From: Amycolatopsis sp. DSM 110486
GTDB lineage: Bacteria; Actinomycetota; Actinomycetes; Mycobacteriales; Pseudonocardiaceae
Assembly (NCBI RefSeq): GCF_019468465.1
Contig: NZ_CP080519.1
Span: 10,654,501 to 10,718,500, forward strand
Length of the DNA stretch: 64,000 nucleotides
Reading direction: 5' to 3'
A program made the translations under genes and the position numbers. Of this stretch, positions 38,213-46,188 are shown in pieces. Every line of letters starts with the position of its first letter. Position 1 is the stretch's first letter. The notes under the pieces are model-generated. The model was not told the DNA's origin and ran no database searches. It was given only the letters and a program-made list of their open reading frames with translations.

Positions 38213-38788
38213 ATGTTCCCCGAGACGCCCGCCACCGCGGCCGCGCTGACCGTGGCCACGCGGTTCTGCTCGGCCGCGCTGCTCAACCACTCCGTCCGCT
38301 CGTACCTCTGGGGCGCGCACTACGCGGCCGCCCAGGGGATCGCCTTCGACGACGAGCTGTACTACGTGTCGGCCCTGCTGCACGACCTCGCGCTCACGGC
38401 CGAATTCGACAACCACGGTCTCCCGTTCGAGACCGCCGGCGGCCACCTGGCCTGGGTGTTCGGGGCCGCGGCGGGGTGGCCGGCCGAGCGCGCCGCGCAC
38501 GTCGAGGAGATCATCCTTCTGCACATGCGCGACGACGTCGCCGCGACCGCCGATCCCGAATCCCATCTGCTGCAGGTCGCGACGAGCTGGGACGTCTCCG
38601 GCCGGCGCCCGGAGGAGTTCCCGCCCGACGTGCGGACGCCGATCCTCACGCACTACCCGCGGCTCGGCTTCGGCGCGGAGTTCCTGGCGTGCTTCGAGGA
38701 CCAGGCGGCGCGCAAGCCCGACAGCGCGGCGGGCGGGGCCGTCGCGAGCGGGATCGCGGCCCGGATCGCCGCGAACCCGCTCGGCTGA
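38213..38788 (+). CDS. HD-domain protein (metal-dependent phosphohydrolase-like)
   Basis: A 191-residue protein with an HD-type core: SYLWGAHYAA near residue 30 supplies the first His, ALLHDLAL the HD pair and EEIILLHMRDDVAA the next His/Asp. The layout resembles cyanamide hydratase-like HD proteins of actinomycetes and fungi. The ATG at 38213 is chosen; a TTG at 38201 would add four residues. It comes 21 bases after the response regulator and may belong to the same transcript, but a shared function is not evident. Confidence 0.75.
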   Translation: MFPETPATAAALTVATRFCSAALLNHSVRSYLWGAHYAAAQGIAFDDELYYVSALLHDLALTAEFDNHGLPFETAGGHLAWVFGAAAGWPAERAAHVEEIILLHMRDDVAATADPESHLLQVATSWDVSGRRPEEFPPDVRTPILTHYPRLGFGAEFLACFEDQAARKPDSAAGGAVASGIAARIAANPLG

Positions 38789-38792
38789 CGAG

Positions 38793-40001
38793 TCAGAGCC
38801 ACAGCACCGCGCCGCGGGCGGCGACTCGTTCGGCGACCGCGGCCACGAAGTCCGCCGCCGGTAACGGATCCAGGCGCCGGGCGTCGCGCAGCCGGGGTGC
38901 GACGAGGTCCGCCTCGGCCTCCCGGTTGCCAATCACCGCCTGGTACGGCACGAGCCGGTGGTCCCGGATCCGCGCGCCCAAGCTCCCCTGGTCGGGCGAG
39001 GAGAGCTCCACCCGCAGACCGGCTTCCTGACCGCGGCGCACGAGCGCGCAAGCCCCCGGCAGCTCAGCCTCCGAGACCGGCAGCACCACCACCTGCACCG
39101 GGGCGAGCCACGGCGGCAAGGCCCCGCCGTGCTCTTCGAGCAGCTGCGCCATCGCGCGTTCCAGGCTGCCCAGAAGGCTGTGGTGCACCAGCACCGGCCG
39201 GTGGACGGCGCCGTCAGGGCCGACGTACCCGAGGTCGAACCGCTCGGGCTGGTGGAAGTCCACCTGGACGGTGGAGAGGGTGGCCGAACGCCCGGCGCTG
39301 TCGGTGACCTGGACGTCGACCTTCGGGCCGTAGAACGCCGCTTCGCCCGGCGCCACGTCGTAGTCGAAGCCCTGCAGCGCCTCGACGAGCAGGGCTTCGG
39401 CGCGCGCCCAGTGCTCGGCGGAGCCCACGTAGTCCCCCGAGCCGCCGGCGAGCGAGAGCCGGTAGCGCGCCGGGCGCAGCCCGAGGTCCGCGTGGACGCG
39501 GCGGATGCGCTCCAGCGCACCGCGGGCCTCGTCGGCGACCTGGTCGAGGCGGCAGAACAGGTGGGCGTCGTTGAGCTGGATCGCGCGCACCCGGCCGAGC
39601 CCGCCGAGTACCCCGGACAGCTCCGCGCGGTACATCCCGCCCAGCTCGGCGATCCGCAGCGGCAGCTCGCGGTAGCTGCGCGCTCGGGAGCGGTAGATCA
39701 GCGCGTGGTGCGGGCACAGGCTGGGCCGCAGCACGAGCTGCTCGCCGCCGACGTCCAGCGGCGGGAACATGTCGTCGCGGTAGTGCGCCCAGTGCCCCGA
39801 AATCTCGTACAGCTCGCGTTTGCCGAGCACCGGTGAGTACACGTGGCGGTAGCCCGCGCGGCGCTCGACATCGCGGACGTACTCCTCCAGCTCGTGCCGG
39901 ATCACGGCCCCGTCGGGCAGCAGGTAAGGCAGGCCTGCGCCGAGCAGCGGGTCAGTGCCGAACAGGCCGAGCTCACGGCCGATCCTGCGGTGGTCGGGCA
40001 T
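38793..40001 (-). CDS. threonyl-tRNA synthetase-like protein lacking the N-terminal editing domains
   Basis: A 402-residue class II synthetase core. Zinc ligands of ThrRS are conserved: Cys in RPSLCPHHALIY, His in QLNDAHLFCRL and His in VLVHHSLLGSLERA. Motif 1 lies in HRELEEYVRD-type sequence early on, and a C-terminal anticodon-binding domain (VQVVVLPVSEAELPGACALVRRGQ...) is complete. The TGS and editing domains of the usual ~640-700-residue housekeeping enzyme are missing. It could be a stress- or antibiotic-resistant second ThrRS, or charge threonine for another pathway. GAGGAG precedes the ATG. A Thr-rich leader peptide and hairpin upstream imply attenuation by charged tRNA-Thr. Confidence 0.8.
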   Translation of the reverse strand: MPDHRRIGRELGLFGTDPLLGAGLPYLLPDGAVIRHELEEYVRDVERRAGYRHVYSPVLGKRELYEISGHWAHYRDDMFPPLDVGGEQLVLRPSLCPHHALIYRSRARSYRELPLRIAELGGMYRAELSGVLGGLGRVRAIQLNDAHLFCRLDQVADEARGALERIRRVHADLGLRPARYRLSLAGGSGDYVGSAEHWARAEALLVEALQGFDYDVAPGEAAFYGPKVDVQVTDSAGRSATLSTVQVDFHQPERFDLGYVGPDGAVHRPVLVHHSLLGSLERAMAQLLEEHGGALPPWLAPVQVVVLPVSEAELPGACALVRRGQEAGLRVELSSPDQGSLGARIRDHRLVPYQAVIGNREAEADLVAPRLRDARRLDPLPAADFVAAVAERVAARGAVLWL

Positions 40002-40049
40002 CGGGGTCTCCTCGTGGACGGCCGAGGCGGAAACCCGTGGGACACGACG

Positions 40050-40077
40050 AAGCCCCGGGGTGACCACCCCGGGGCTT
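40050..40077 (-). terminator. attenuator hairpin in the ThrRS-like leader
   Basis: AAGCCCCGGGGTG and CACCCCGGGGCTT form a perfect 13-bp stem, read on the minus strand, between the leader peptide stop and the synthetase start, 48 bases before the ATG. By eye, the leader segment at 40100-40109 can pair with 40063-40072 in the first arm, a possible antiterminator. Confidence 0.65.
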
Positions 40078-40091
40078 GGTTCGCTCAGGTT

Positions 40092-40142
40092 TCAGCGCGC
40101 CGGGACGGTGTCCGGCGTCGTCGTGCTGGCCGAGCGCTGCAT
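40092..40142 (-). CDS. Thr-rich leader peptide of the ThrRS-like gene (MQRSASTTTPDTVPAR)
   Basis: A 16-codon reading frame with four threonines, three of them consecutive ACG codons (40116-40124). It begins seven bases after a TAGCGT box, so it would be translated from a leaderless message. A hairpin (CGCCGG with CCGGCG, 40098-40117) overlaps its last Thr codon, and the 13-bp terminator-like stem follows 15 bases after its stop. Classic attenuation: slow decoding of Thr codons when tRNA-Thr is uncharged would change leader folding and permit read-through. Position and content support this; it has no other detectable function. Confidence 0.62.
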   Translation of the reverse strand: MQRSASTTTPDTVPAR

Positions 40143-40149
40143 GCCGGCG

Positions 40150-40155
40150 ACGCTA
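40150..40155 (-). promoter_or_regulatory. -10 box of the Thr leader transcript
   Basis: TAGCGT on the minus strand stands seven bases before the leader ATG and 32 bases after the coaE stop. It would separate the ThrRS-like gene from coaE transcription. No good -35 is visible. Confidence 0.45.
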
Positions 40156-40186
40156 GCAGCGCCACCGCCGGCCGCGCACCCGGATT

Positions 40187-41374
40187 TCACGGCTGCCACG
40201 ACGTCTGCTCGGCCCAGATCCCGGCGCGGGTGAACGCGTCGTTGACCCAGCCCTGCTTGGCGTCGGCGTAGTCCGCGACGGTGCCGTCGGCCGAGTGCTC
40301 GCGCGCGAGCTGCTCCTTCACCGCCGCGTACGCGTCGCGCTCGGCCGGGTTCGCGCGGATCCAGTCGCGGAACAGCAGCGCGAGGCGCCACGCCGGGGTC
40401 TCGGGCGTACGGACGTGCAGATTCACCGGGCGCTTCGGGTCGGCACCCACGTGGAGGCGCTTCGGCCACGGCGCGGCGGAGCCGTCCTGCGGGTCGTCCC
40501 ACCAGTCGCCCTCCAGCCGGGGGAAGCCGGCGTCGGCCAGCGGTTCGGCGAGCGCGTCGGCGTCGGCCGGCGTGGGAACGGTCAGCTGCAGGTCGAGGAC
40601 GTCCTTGGCGGGCAGGCCGGGCACGGCGGTGGACCCGATGTGGTCGGCGCGCAGCAGCCGCTCCCCCGCGATCTGCCGCAGGCGCGCGAGCCGGCGTTCG
40701 GCCTGCAACGGCCACGTCGGGTCGGAGGGCACGATCACGGGCGACATCGGCGGGCGCGGCTTGCGCAGCCGCAGGTTGGCCTCGAACGGCACCAGCCGGT
40801 CGGCCCACAGCGCGTCGACCTCGGCGAGCACGCCGTCCTGCGGGCCGCCGTTGTCGAGCCAGACGTCGGCGATCGCGCGGCGCTGCTCGTCGCTGGCCTG
40901 CGCGCGGATCCGCGCCCGCGCGTCGGCCTCCGCCATGCCACGCGCCTCCACGAGCCGGCGCACGCGGACCTCCACGGGCGCGTCGACGATCACCACGAGG
41001 TGGTACGCCGGCGCCAGGTTGCCCTCCACGAGCAGCGGGATGTCGTGGACGATCACCGCGTCGTCGGCTGCCTCGGCCATCAGCTCGGCCGTGCGCGCCC
41101 CGACGAGCGGGTGCACGATCCCGTTGAGGCGCTTGCGCGACGCGTCGTCGGCGAACGCCTTCGCGGCCAGCGCCGGACGGTCGAGCGACCCGTCAGCGGA
41201 CAGGATGTCCTCGCCGAACGCCTCGACCAAGGCCGCCAGCCCAGGCGTGCCCGGCTCCACGACCTCACGCGCGATCCGGTCGGAGTCCACCAGCACGGCA
41301 CCGTGCTCCGCGAACCGGTTCGCCACCGTCGATTTCCCCGCGCCGATCCCGCCCGTCAGACCCACTCGCAGCAT
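40187..41374 (-). CDS. coaE: dephospho-CoA kinase with C-terminal GrpB/UPF0157 domain
   Basis: A 395-residue fusion. Residues 1-200 are dephospho-CoA kinase, the last step of coenzyme A synthesis: P-loop [32 protein letters not shown] and an AxxRIRAQ lid. Residues ~210-395 are a GrpB/UPF0157 nucleotidyltransferase-like domain ([22 protein letters not shown]...). This arrangement is known in mycobacteria and relatives. TAGGGT lies six bases before the ATG, overlapping GAGG. Confidence 0.93.
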   Translation of the reverse strand: MLRVGLTGGIGAGKSTVANRFAEHGAVLVDSDRIAREVVEPGTPGLAALVEAFGEDILSADGSLDRPALAAKAFADDASRKRLNGIVHPLVGARTAELMAEAADDAVIVHDIPLLVEGNLAPAYHLVVIVDAPVEVRVRRLVEARGMAEADARARIRAQASDEQRRAIADVWLDNGGPQDGVLAEVDALWADRLVPFEANLRLRKPRPPMSPVIVPSDPTWPLQAERRLARLRQIAGERLLRADHIGSTAVPGLPAKDVLDLQLTVPTPADADALAEPLADAGFPRLEGDWWDDPQDGSAAPWPKRLHVGADPKRPVNLHVRTPETPAWRLALLFRDWIRANPAERDAYAAVKEQLAREHSADGTVADYADAKQGWVNDAFTRAGIWAEQTSWQP

Positions 41375-41589
41375 GACCTCACCCTAGCCAGACCCGTGCG
41401 CCACCCGATCAGGGGACGTCAGAGCCCTGCACGTGCACTCGCACGGGTAGAGGCACACCCCAAGTCGAAAATCAAGGACATTGTCCGGAACTGGCTGACT
41501 GATCCGGGTGACACGCCGGGCGGCTCCCCGGATTTACCGGCGCGATTGCGTACCGTGCGCGGCGGAAGGGTCGCCCACACGGAGGAACG

Positions 41590-41805
41590 ATGGCGGAAAA
41601 GCACGTCGGCAAGCACCGGCTCGGAACGCCGGGACTGGTGCACTGCGTCGGCTACCGCCCCGTGGCGGAAGCCCTCGCCGAATACCGGCGCACGTGGCTC
41701 AGTGCCCTCCTCGTACCCGCCCAGCACAGCTTCGCCGGCCTCCGCCGCCGCGCCCGTGCCGCGGCGCTGGAACGCATCTGGGTTCCGGTCGTCTCGACCT
41801 CCTAG
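41590..41805 (+). CDS. small hypothetical protein, 71 residues
   Basis: A short frame starting with ATG seven bases after the start of GGAGG, with strong G/C bias in third positions, which supports real coding. The product is basic and helix-prone, with YRPVAEALAEYRRTWLSALLVPAQHSF and an Arg/Ala-rich end. No family is recognised, and it has no membrane segment. It is divergent from coaE and convergent with the GlxA-type regulator, so it is probably a single-gene unit. Confidence 0.55.
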   Translation: MAEKHVGKHRLGTPGLVHCVGYRPVAEALAEYRRTWLSALLVPAQHSFAGLRRRARAAALERIWVPVVSTS

Positions 41806-41903
41806 CTTCGCCGCGCGCACGCCGTCACGTGACCCGGTCACCGCGGCGAGAACTTGGACCCGCACGTCGCGTGACTTCAGCTGTCCCAGGACCTTGCGCT
41901 GTG

Positions 41904-42902
41904 CTAGCGGCCCGCACCGGCCAACGCCGGTGTGCCCGTGGTCCGGAAGCGGGCCCGGTAGGCGCTCGGCGGCACCCCCAGCTCCCGCGTGAACACCCGG
42001 CGCAGCGTCTCCGCCGAGCCGAACCCCGTGCGGCGCGCGACCACGTCGAGCGGGTCCGTGCCCGTCTCCAGCAGCTGCCGCGCGGCCTCCAGGCGCGTGC
42101 TCTCCACGAACCGGGCGACCGAGGTGCCCATCTGATCGCGGAACAGCCGCGTGAGGTGGCGGACGCTGACGCCCGCGTCGTCGGCGAGCAAAGACAGGCT
42201 GTGGTCGGCCGACGGGTCGGCCGTGATGCGGTCCATGATCCCGCGCAGCAGATCGTTGCGCGCGGGCTGGGCCGCCAGGCGCACGCTGAACTGCGACTGC
42301 CCGCCGGGCCGCTGCAGGAACACCACGAGGTGCTTCGCGACGAGCCGCGCGGCCTCGGAGCCGAGGTCCTCCTCCACGAGGGCCAGCGACAGGTCGATGC
42401 CGGAGGTGACGCCGGCCGAGGAGATCACCGAACCGTCGCGCACGAAGATCGCTTCGCAGTCCACCTCGACGCCGGGGTAACGGCGCGCGAGCTGGTCGGC
42501 GAGCTCCCAGTGCGTGGCCGCGCGGCGGCCCTCCAGCAGCCCGGCGGCGGCGAGCGTGAAGGCGCCCGCGCACACCGACGCCGTGCGCCGCGCCTGGCGG
42601 GAAAGGCGGCGGACCTCGTCGAGCAGGTGCTCGTCGGTCACGGTGATCTGCCAGTTCGGGCTGCCCGGCACCACGAGCGTGCCGCCCTCGACGTCGACGT
42701 CCTCTAGCGCCACGTCGGCACCCAGGCGCGTACCGGTGGTGGTGCGCACGTCGGTGCCGCCCGGCGACGCGGTGAGCAGCTCGTAGTGCGCGCCGTGCTC
42801 GTTGGCCATCCCGAACACCTCGAGCGGCCCGGTCACGTCCAGGAGCCGCACCGCGTCGTAGACGACCACGACAACCCGCTCGCTTCGCTCCATGGCGCGC
42901 AC
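41904..42902 (-). CDS. GlxA-type regulator (DJ-1/PfpI domain plus AraC helix-turn-helix)
   Basis: A 332-residue protein. Residues ~5-190 form a class I amidotransferase-like DJ-1/PfpI domain with VVVVYDAVRLLDVTGPLEVF and a nucleophile-elbow cysteine in TASVCAGAFTLAAAGLL, normally sensory rather than catalytic here. Residues ~215-315 are the AraC/XylS DNA-binding domain (HSLSLLADDAGVSVRHLTRLFRDQ, VARRTGFGSAETLRRVFTRELGVPPSAYRARF). The GTG at 42902 has GAGG seven bases upstream; the ATG at 42893 is the alternative. The OsmC gene ends ten bases upstream, so the two may be co-transcribed. Confidence 0.88.
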   Translation of the reverse strand: MRAMERSERVVVVVYDAVRLLDVTGPLEVFGMANEHGAHYELLTASPGGTDVRTTTGTRLGADVALEDVDVEGGTLVVPGSPNWQITVTDEHLLDEVRRLSRQARRTASVCAGAFTLAAAGLLEGRRAATHWELADQLARRYPGVEVDCEAIFVRDGSVISSAGVTSGIDLSLALVEEDLGSEAARLVAKHLVVFLQRPGGQSQFSVRLAAQPARNDLLRGIMDRITADPSADHSLSLLADDAGVSVRHLTRLFRDQMGTSVARFVESTRLEAARQLLETGTDPLDVVARRTGFGSAETLRRVFTRELGVPPSAYRARFRTTGTPALAGAGR

Positions 42903-42911
42903 CCCGTTTCC

Positions 42912-43352
42912 TCAGACCAGCTTGGTCTGGACGTCGATCTCGTGCTCCAGCGTGCGGTGCACGGGGCACTTGTCCGCGATCTCCAGCAACCGCGTGCGCT
43001 GCTCTTCGTCGAGGTCACCCTCGAGTTCGATCTCGCGGCTGATGCGGCTGACCATGCCCACCTCGGTCTCGCAGCGCTCGCAGTCGCGCGCGTGGATGCG
43101 GTCGTGGCGCAGCCGGACGGTCACGTTCGCCAGCGGGATGTTCTTGCGGTCCGCGTACATCCGCAGCGTGATCGCCGTGCAGGAACCCAGCGCGCCGAGC
43201 AACAGGTCGTACGGAGTCGGGCCGCTGCCGTCGCCGCCGACCGACTTGGGCTCGTCCACGACGAGCTCGAAACCGCCCGCGGTCACGTGCTGAGTGAAGC
43301 GGCCTTCGCCTGCTTCACTGACGACAACAGTGCCCGGTTCCGGCTCAGTCAT
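42912..43352 (-). CDS. OsmC/Ohr family peroxide-reducing protein
   Basis: A 146-residue OsmC-like protein with both redox cysteines: LGALGSCTAITLRMYADRK and EIADKCPVHRTL. Members reduce organic hydroperoxides or fatty-acid peroxides in the cytoplasm. An extra pair in HARDCERCETE may bind a metal. AGGAGG is well placed before the ATG. The GlxA-type regulator is immediately downstream and could sense a related stress. Confidence 0.87.
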   Translation of the reverse strand: MTEPEPGTVVVSEAGEGRFTQHVTAGGFELVVDEPKSVGGDGSGPTPYDLLLGALGSCTAITLRMYADRKNIPLANVTVRLRHDRIHARDCERCETEVGMVSRISREIELEGDLDEEQRTRLLEIADKCPVHRTLEHEIDVQTKLV

Positions 43353-43576
43353 CCGGTTCGCCTCCTGGTCGGGGTTCTCGACGGTGCCGCTGCACCACTG
43401 CAGCTAACCGAACGTCGCTTGTGGACGAAGTGGTGCCACGCCGTGGCGAGGTCCACAGGACGAAGATCCCACAGATCCGGCCGCATGGCGAAGTTCCCAA
43501 GCGAGCGCGAATATCGTATCTTCGGCAGGCGAGACGCGGACCTGTCCTGCGCGCACGGGCGAAGGGGGTAACGGTC

Positions 43577-44209
43577 GTGGCCACCCGCCATCTGTCGACG
43601 CAACCTGCCGACCAGCACAACCGGAGCCGCTTCCTCGACGCCGCCCTCAACGTGCTCACCGACCGCGGCGTCGCCGGCCTCACCGTGCGCGGCGTGGCCG
43701 AGGCGGCCGGGGCGTCCACCATCACCGTCTACACGCGCTTCGGCGGCCGCACCGGCCTGCTCGACGCGCTGTACGAGCGCGCGTTCGACCTCCTGCGCGA
43801 CGAGCTGCTCGACGTGCCACCGGAGACCGACGACGGCGTCGCGGACCTGCTCGAGGTCGCGCTGGCCTACCGCCGCTTCGCGCTGGAAAGCCCGGCCCGC
43901 TACGCGATGATGTTCGAACGCTCGGTCCACGGCTACGACCCGGACCCGGAGCTGCGCACGGCGGTGCTGCGCACGACGTTCGCGATGTTCGTCGGCAAGA
44001 TCCGCCGCATCGGCGATCCCGGCAGGGACTCGCGCGACTACGGCTATCTGCTGTGGACGTCGATGCACGGTCTGGTCAGTGTCGAGCTCACGATTCGCTC
44101 GCAGACGCCGCTGAGCGACTGGTTCATCGAGCCGACCGACGAAGCCAACGAGGTCATGTACCGCACCGGAGTGCTGTCGATGATCACCGGGCTCGGCCTC
44201 CACAACTGA
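43577..44209 (+). CDS. TetR-family transcriptional regulator
   Basis: A 210-residue regulator. The N-terminal helix-turn-helix reads RFLDAALNVLTDRGVAGLTVRGVAEAAGASTITVYTRFGGRTGLLDALYERAF; the rest is the ligand-binding, dimerising helical bundle with the block ALAYRRFALESPARYAMMFERSV typical of the WHG/TetR_C subset. GAAGGGGG lies before the GTG start. It is divergent from the OsmC gene with 224 bases between, so it may regulate it. Confidence 0.88.
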   Translation: MATRHLSTQPADQHNRSRFLDAALNVLTDRGVAGLTVRGVAEAAGASTITVYTRFGGRTGLLDALYERAFDLLRDELLDVPPETDDGVADLLEVALAYRRFALESPARYAMMFERSVHGYDPDPELRTAVLRTTFAMFVGKIRRIGDPGRDSRDYGYLLWTSMHGLVSVELTIRSQTPLSDWFIEPTDEANEVMYRTGVLSMITGLGLHN

Positions 44210-44302
44210 CACCGCCCCACGCCACCGCGCCGGCCGGGTTCTGTCGACCTTCCTCCACCCCGACCTCGGGATCGTCCACTTCGAACACCTTGAGCGCAGA
44301 CG

Positions 44303-44347
44303 AAAAACACCGCGGCCCCGGTCCGAACTGGACCGGGGCCGCGGTGT
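44303..44347 (-). terminator. strong intrinsic terminator of rpsA
   Basis: An 18-bp perfect stem (44307-44324 with 44330-44347, loop of five) is followed on the minus strand by a TTTTT run, directly after rpsA. The T-run is on the rpsA side only. It also lies 100 bases past the convergent TetR gene. Confidence 0.9.
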
Positions 44348-44380
44348 CAGAGCTCAGTGGTGCTCAGCGTCAGGCGTGAC

Positions 44381-45886
44381 TCAGCCCTGGCCGCCCGACA
44401 GCTTCTCGCGCAGAGCCGCGAGCTGCTCGTCGCTGGCCAGCGTGCCGCCGCTCTTGGCCTCGGCCGGAGCGGAGGTGTACGTCTGGTCGCCGCCCCCGCT
44501 GCCACCCTCGATGCCGGTGGCGGCGTCGGCAGCGGCTTCGGCGTCGGCCTCGGCAGCCTTCTTGACCTGCGCCATGTGGGCCTCGTAGCGCGTGAGGGCC
44601 TCGGCGTACTGCCGCTCCCACTCCTCGCGCTGCTTGTCGAAGCCGTCCTGCCACTCCTGGGTGTCCGGGTCGAAGCCTTCGGGGTAGATGTAGTTGCCCT
44701 CGGGGTCGTACTCGGCGGCCATCCCGTACTGGGTCGGGTCGAACTCGGTCTCGGCCGTGACGCCCTCGTTGGCCTGCTTCAGCGACAGCGAGATGCGACG
44801 GCGCTCAAGGTCGATGTCGATGACCTTGACCATGACGTCGCCGTTGACCTGGACGACCTGCTCCGGGATCTCCACGTGGCGCTCGGCCAGCTCGGAGATG
44901 TGCACCAGGCCCTCGATGCCCTCCTCGACGCGCACGAACGCACCGAACGGGACGAGCTTGGTGACCTTGCCCGGCACGATCTGGCCGATCGCGTGGGTGC
45001 GGGCGAACTGGCGCCACGGGTCTTCCTGGGTCGCCTTCAGCGACAGCGAGACGCGCTCGCGGTCCATGTCGACGTCCAGAACCTCGACCGTGACCTCCTG
45101 GCCGACCTCGACGACCTCGGACGGGTGGTCGATGTGCTTCCAGGACAGCTCGGAGACGTGCACCAGGCCGTCGACGCCACCCAGGTCCACGAAGGCACCG
45201 AAGTTGACGATGGAGGACACGACGCCCTTGCGGACCTGGCCCTTGGCGAGGTTGTTGAGGAACTCGCTGCGGACCTCGGACTGCGTCTGCTCGAGGTAGG
45301 CGCGGCGGGACAGGACCACGTTGTTGCGGTTCTTGTCCAGCTCGATGATCTTCGCCTCGAGCTCGCGGCCGACGTACGGCTGCAAGTCGCGCACACGGCG
45401 CATCTCGACCAGCGAGGCGGGAAGGAAGCCGCGGAGGCCGATGTCCAGGATGAGACCACCCTTGACGACCTCGATGACGGTGCCCTTGACGGGCTCGTCC
45501 TTCTCCTTGAGCTCTTCGATCGTGCCCCAGGCGCGCTCGTACTGAGCGCGCTTCTTGGACAGGATCAGGCGGCCTTCCTTGTCCTCCTTCTGGAGAACGA
45601 GAGCTTCGACCTCATCGCCGACGGAGACAACCTCAGCCGGGTCGACATCGTGCTTGATGGAAAGCTCGCGCGAGGGGATGACACCCTCGGTCTTGTAGCC
45701 GATGTCGAGCAGGACCTCGTCGCGGTCGACCTTGACGATCGTGCCTTCAACGATGTCGCCATCGTTGAAGTACTTGATGGTCTTGTCGATAGCCGCGAGG
45801 AAGTCTTCCTCCGACCCGATGTCGTTGATGGCGACCTGCGGGGCCCTGGTGGGGGCGGTCGGGGCGGTGGCGGTGTCGGTGGTCAT
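44381..45886 (-). CDS. rpsA: 30S ribosomal protein S1
   Basis: A 501-residue ribosomal protein that binds mRNA on the 30S subunit. Four S1 RNA-binding repeats span about 36-365, for example GDIVEGTIVKVDRDEVLLDIGYKTEGVIP, KGTVIEVVKGGLILDIGLRGFLPAS, RKGVVSSIVNFGAFVDLGGVDGLVHVSEL and VPGKVTKLVPFGAFVRVEEGIEGLVHISEL. The C-terminal ~130 residues are acidic and low in complexity, as in other actinobacteria; in M. tuberculosis this tail has been discussed in relation to pyrazinoic acid. The frame extends upstream, but the ATG at 45886 gives normal length. A strong terminator follows. Confidence 0.96.
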   Translation of the reverse strand: MTTDTATAPTAPTRAPQVAINDIGSEEDFLAAIDKTIKYFNDGDIVEGTIVKVDRDEVLLDIGYKTEGVIPSRELSIKHDVDPAEVVSVGDEVEALVLQKEDKEGRLILSKKRAQYERAWGTIEELKEKDEPVKGTVIEVVKGGLILDIGLRGFLPASLVEMRRVRDLQPYVGRELEAKIIELDKNRNNVVLSRRAYLEQTQSEVRSEFLNNLAKGQVRKGVVSSIVNFGAFVDLGGVDGLVHVSELSWKHIDHPSEVVEVGQEVTVEVLDVDMDRERVSLSLKATQEDPWRQFARTHAIGQIVPGKVTKLVPFGAFVRVEEGIEGLVHISELAERHVEIPEQVVQVNGDVMVKVIDIDLERRRISLSLKQANEGVTAETEFDPTQYGMAAEYDPEGNYIYPEGFDPDTQEWQDGFDKQREEWERQYAEALTRYEAHMAQVKKAAEADAEAAADAATGIEGGSGGGDQTYTSAPAEAKSGGTLASDEQLAALREKLSGGQG

Positions 45887-46188
45887 TAGGCGGGTTGCTC
45901 CGGTGGATGGGATCGTAGGGTGTTTGGTTGGCAGCGCGTCCGGGCGCGAATACGGGACATGCGACGACCTCACGAGCAACGTCCACCAGTGAACGACCGC
46001 GGCATGACCCGCAAACAGTGCGCTCCCCCGGCAAGTGAAGACCCAGGCAGCGCGAACCCACTGCGCTAACACGTATCGTACGCGGGCCCCGGTAGGGCAC
46101 ACAATCAGGGTCCCCACAGCTCCCGGTACCCTTCCGGCAACGATTCGGCCGGCGCCGGCATTCCCCGTCATTCCCGGAAGGACCCAGC
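45887..46188. other. 302-base divergent promoter region between rpsA and a methyltransferase gene
   Basis: No gene is supported. It must hold the rpsA promoter and 5' leader (TACGAT on the minus strand near 45918 is a possible -10) and the methyltransferase promoter. Sequence is less GC-rich near 46060-46120. No clear operator or conserved RNA structure is seen. Confidence 0.5.

Noticed and set aside
43495..43520. Short AT-rich near-palindrome between the OsmC and TetR genes (CGAATATCGTATCTTCG)
   Set aside because: Only four-base outer arms match; not enough to call a TetR operator.
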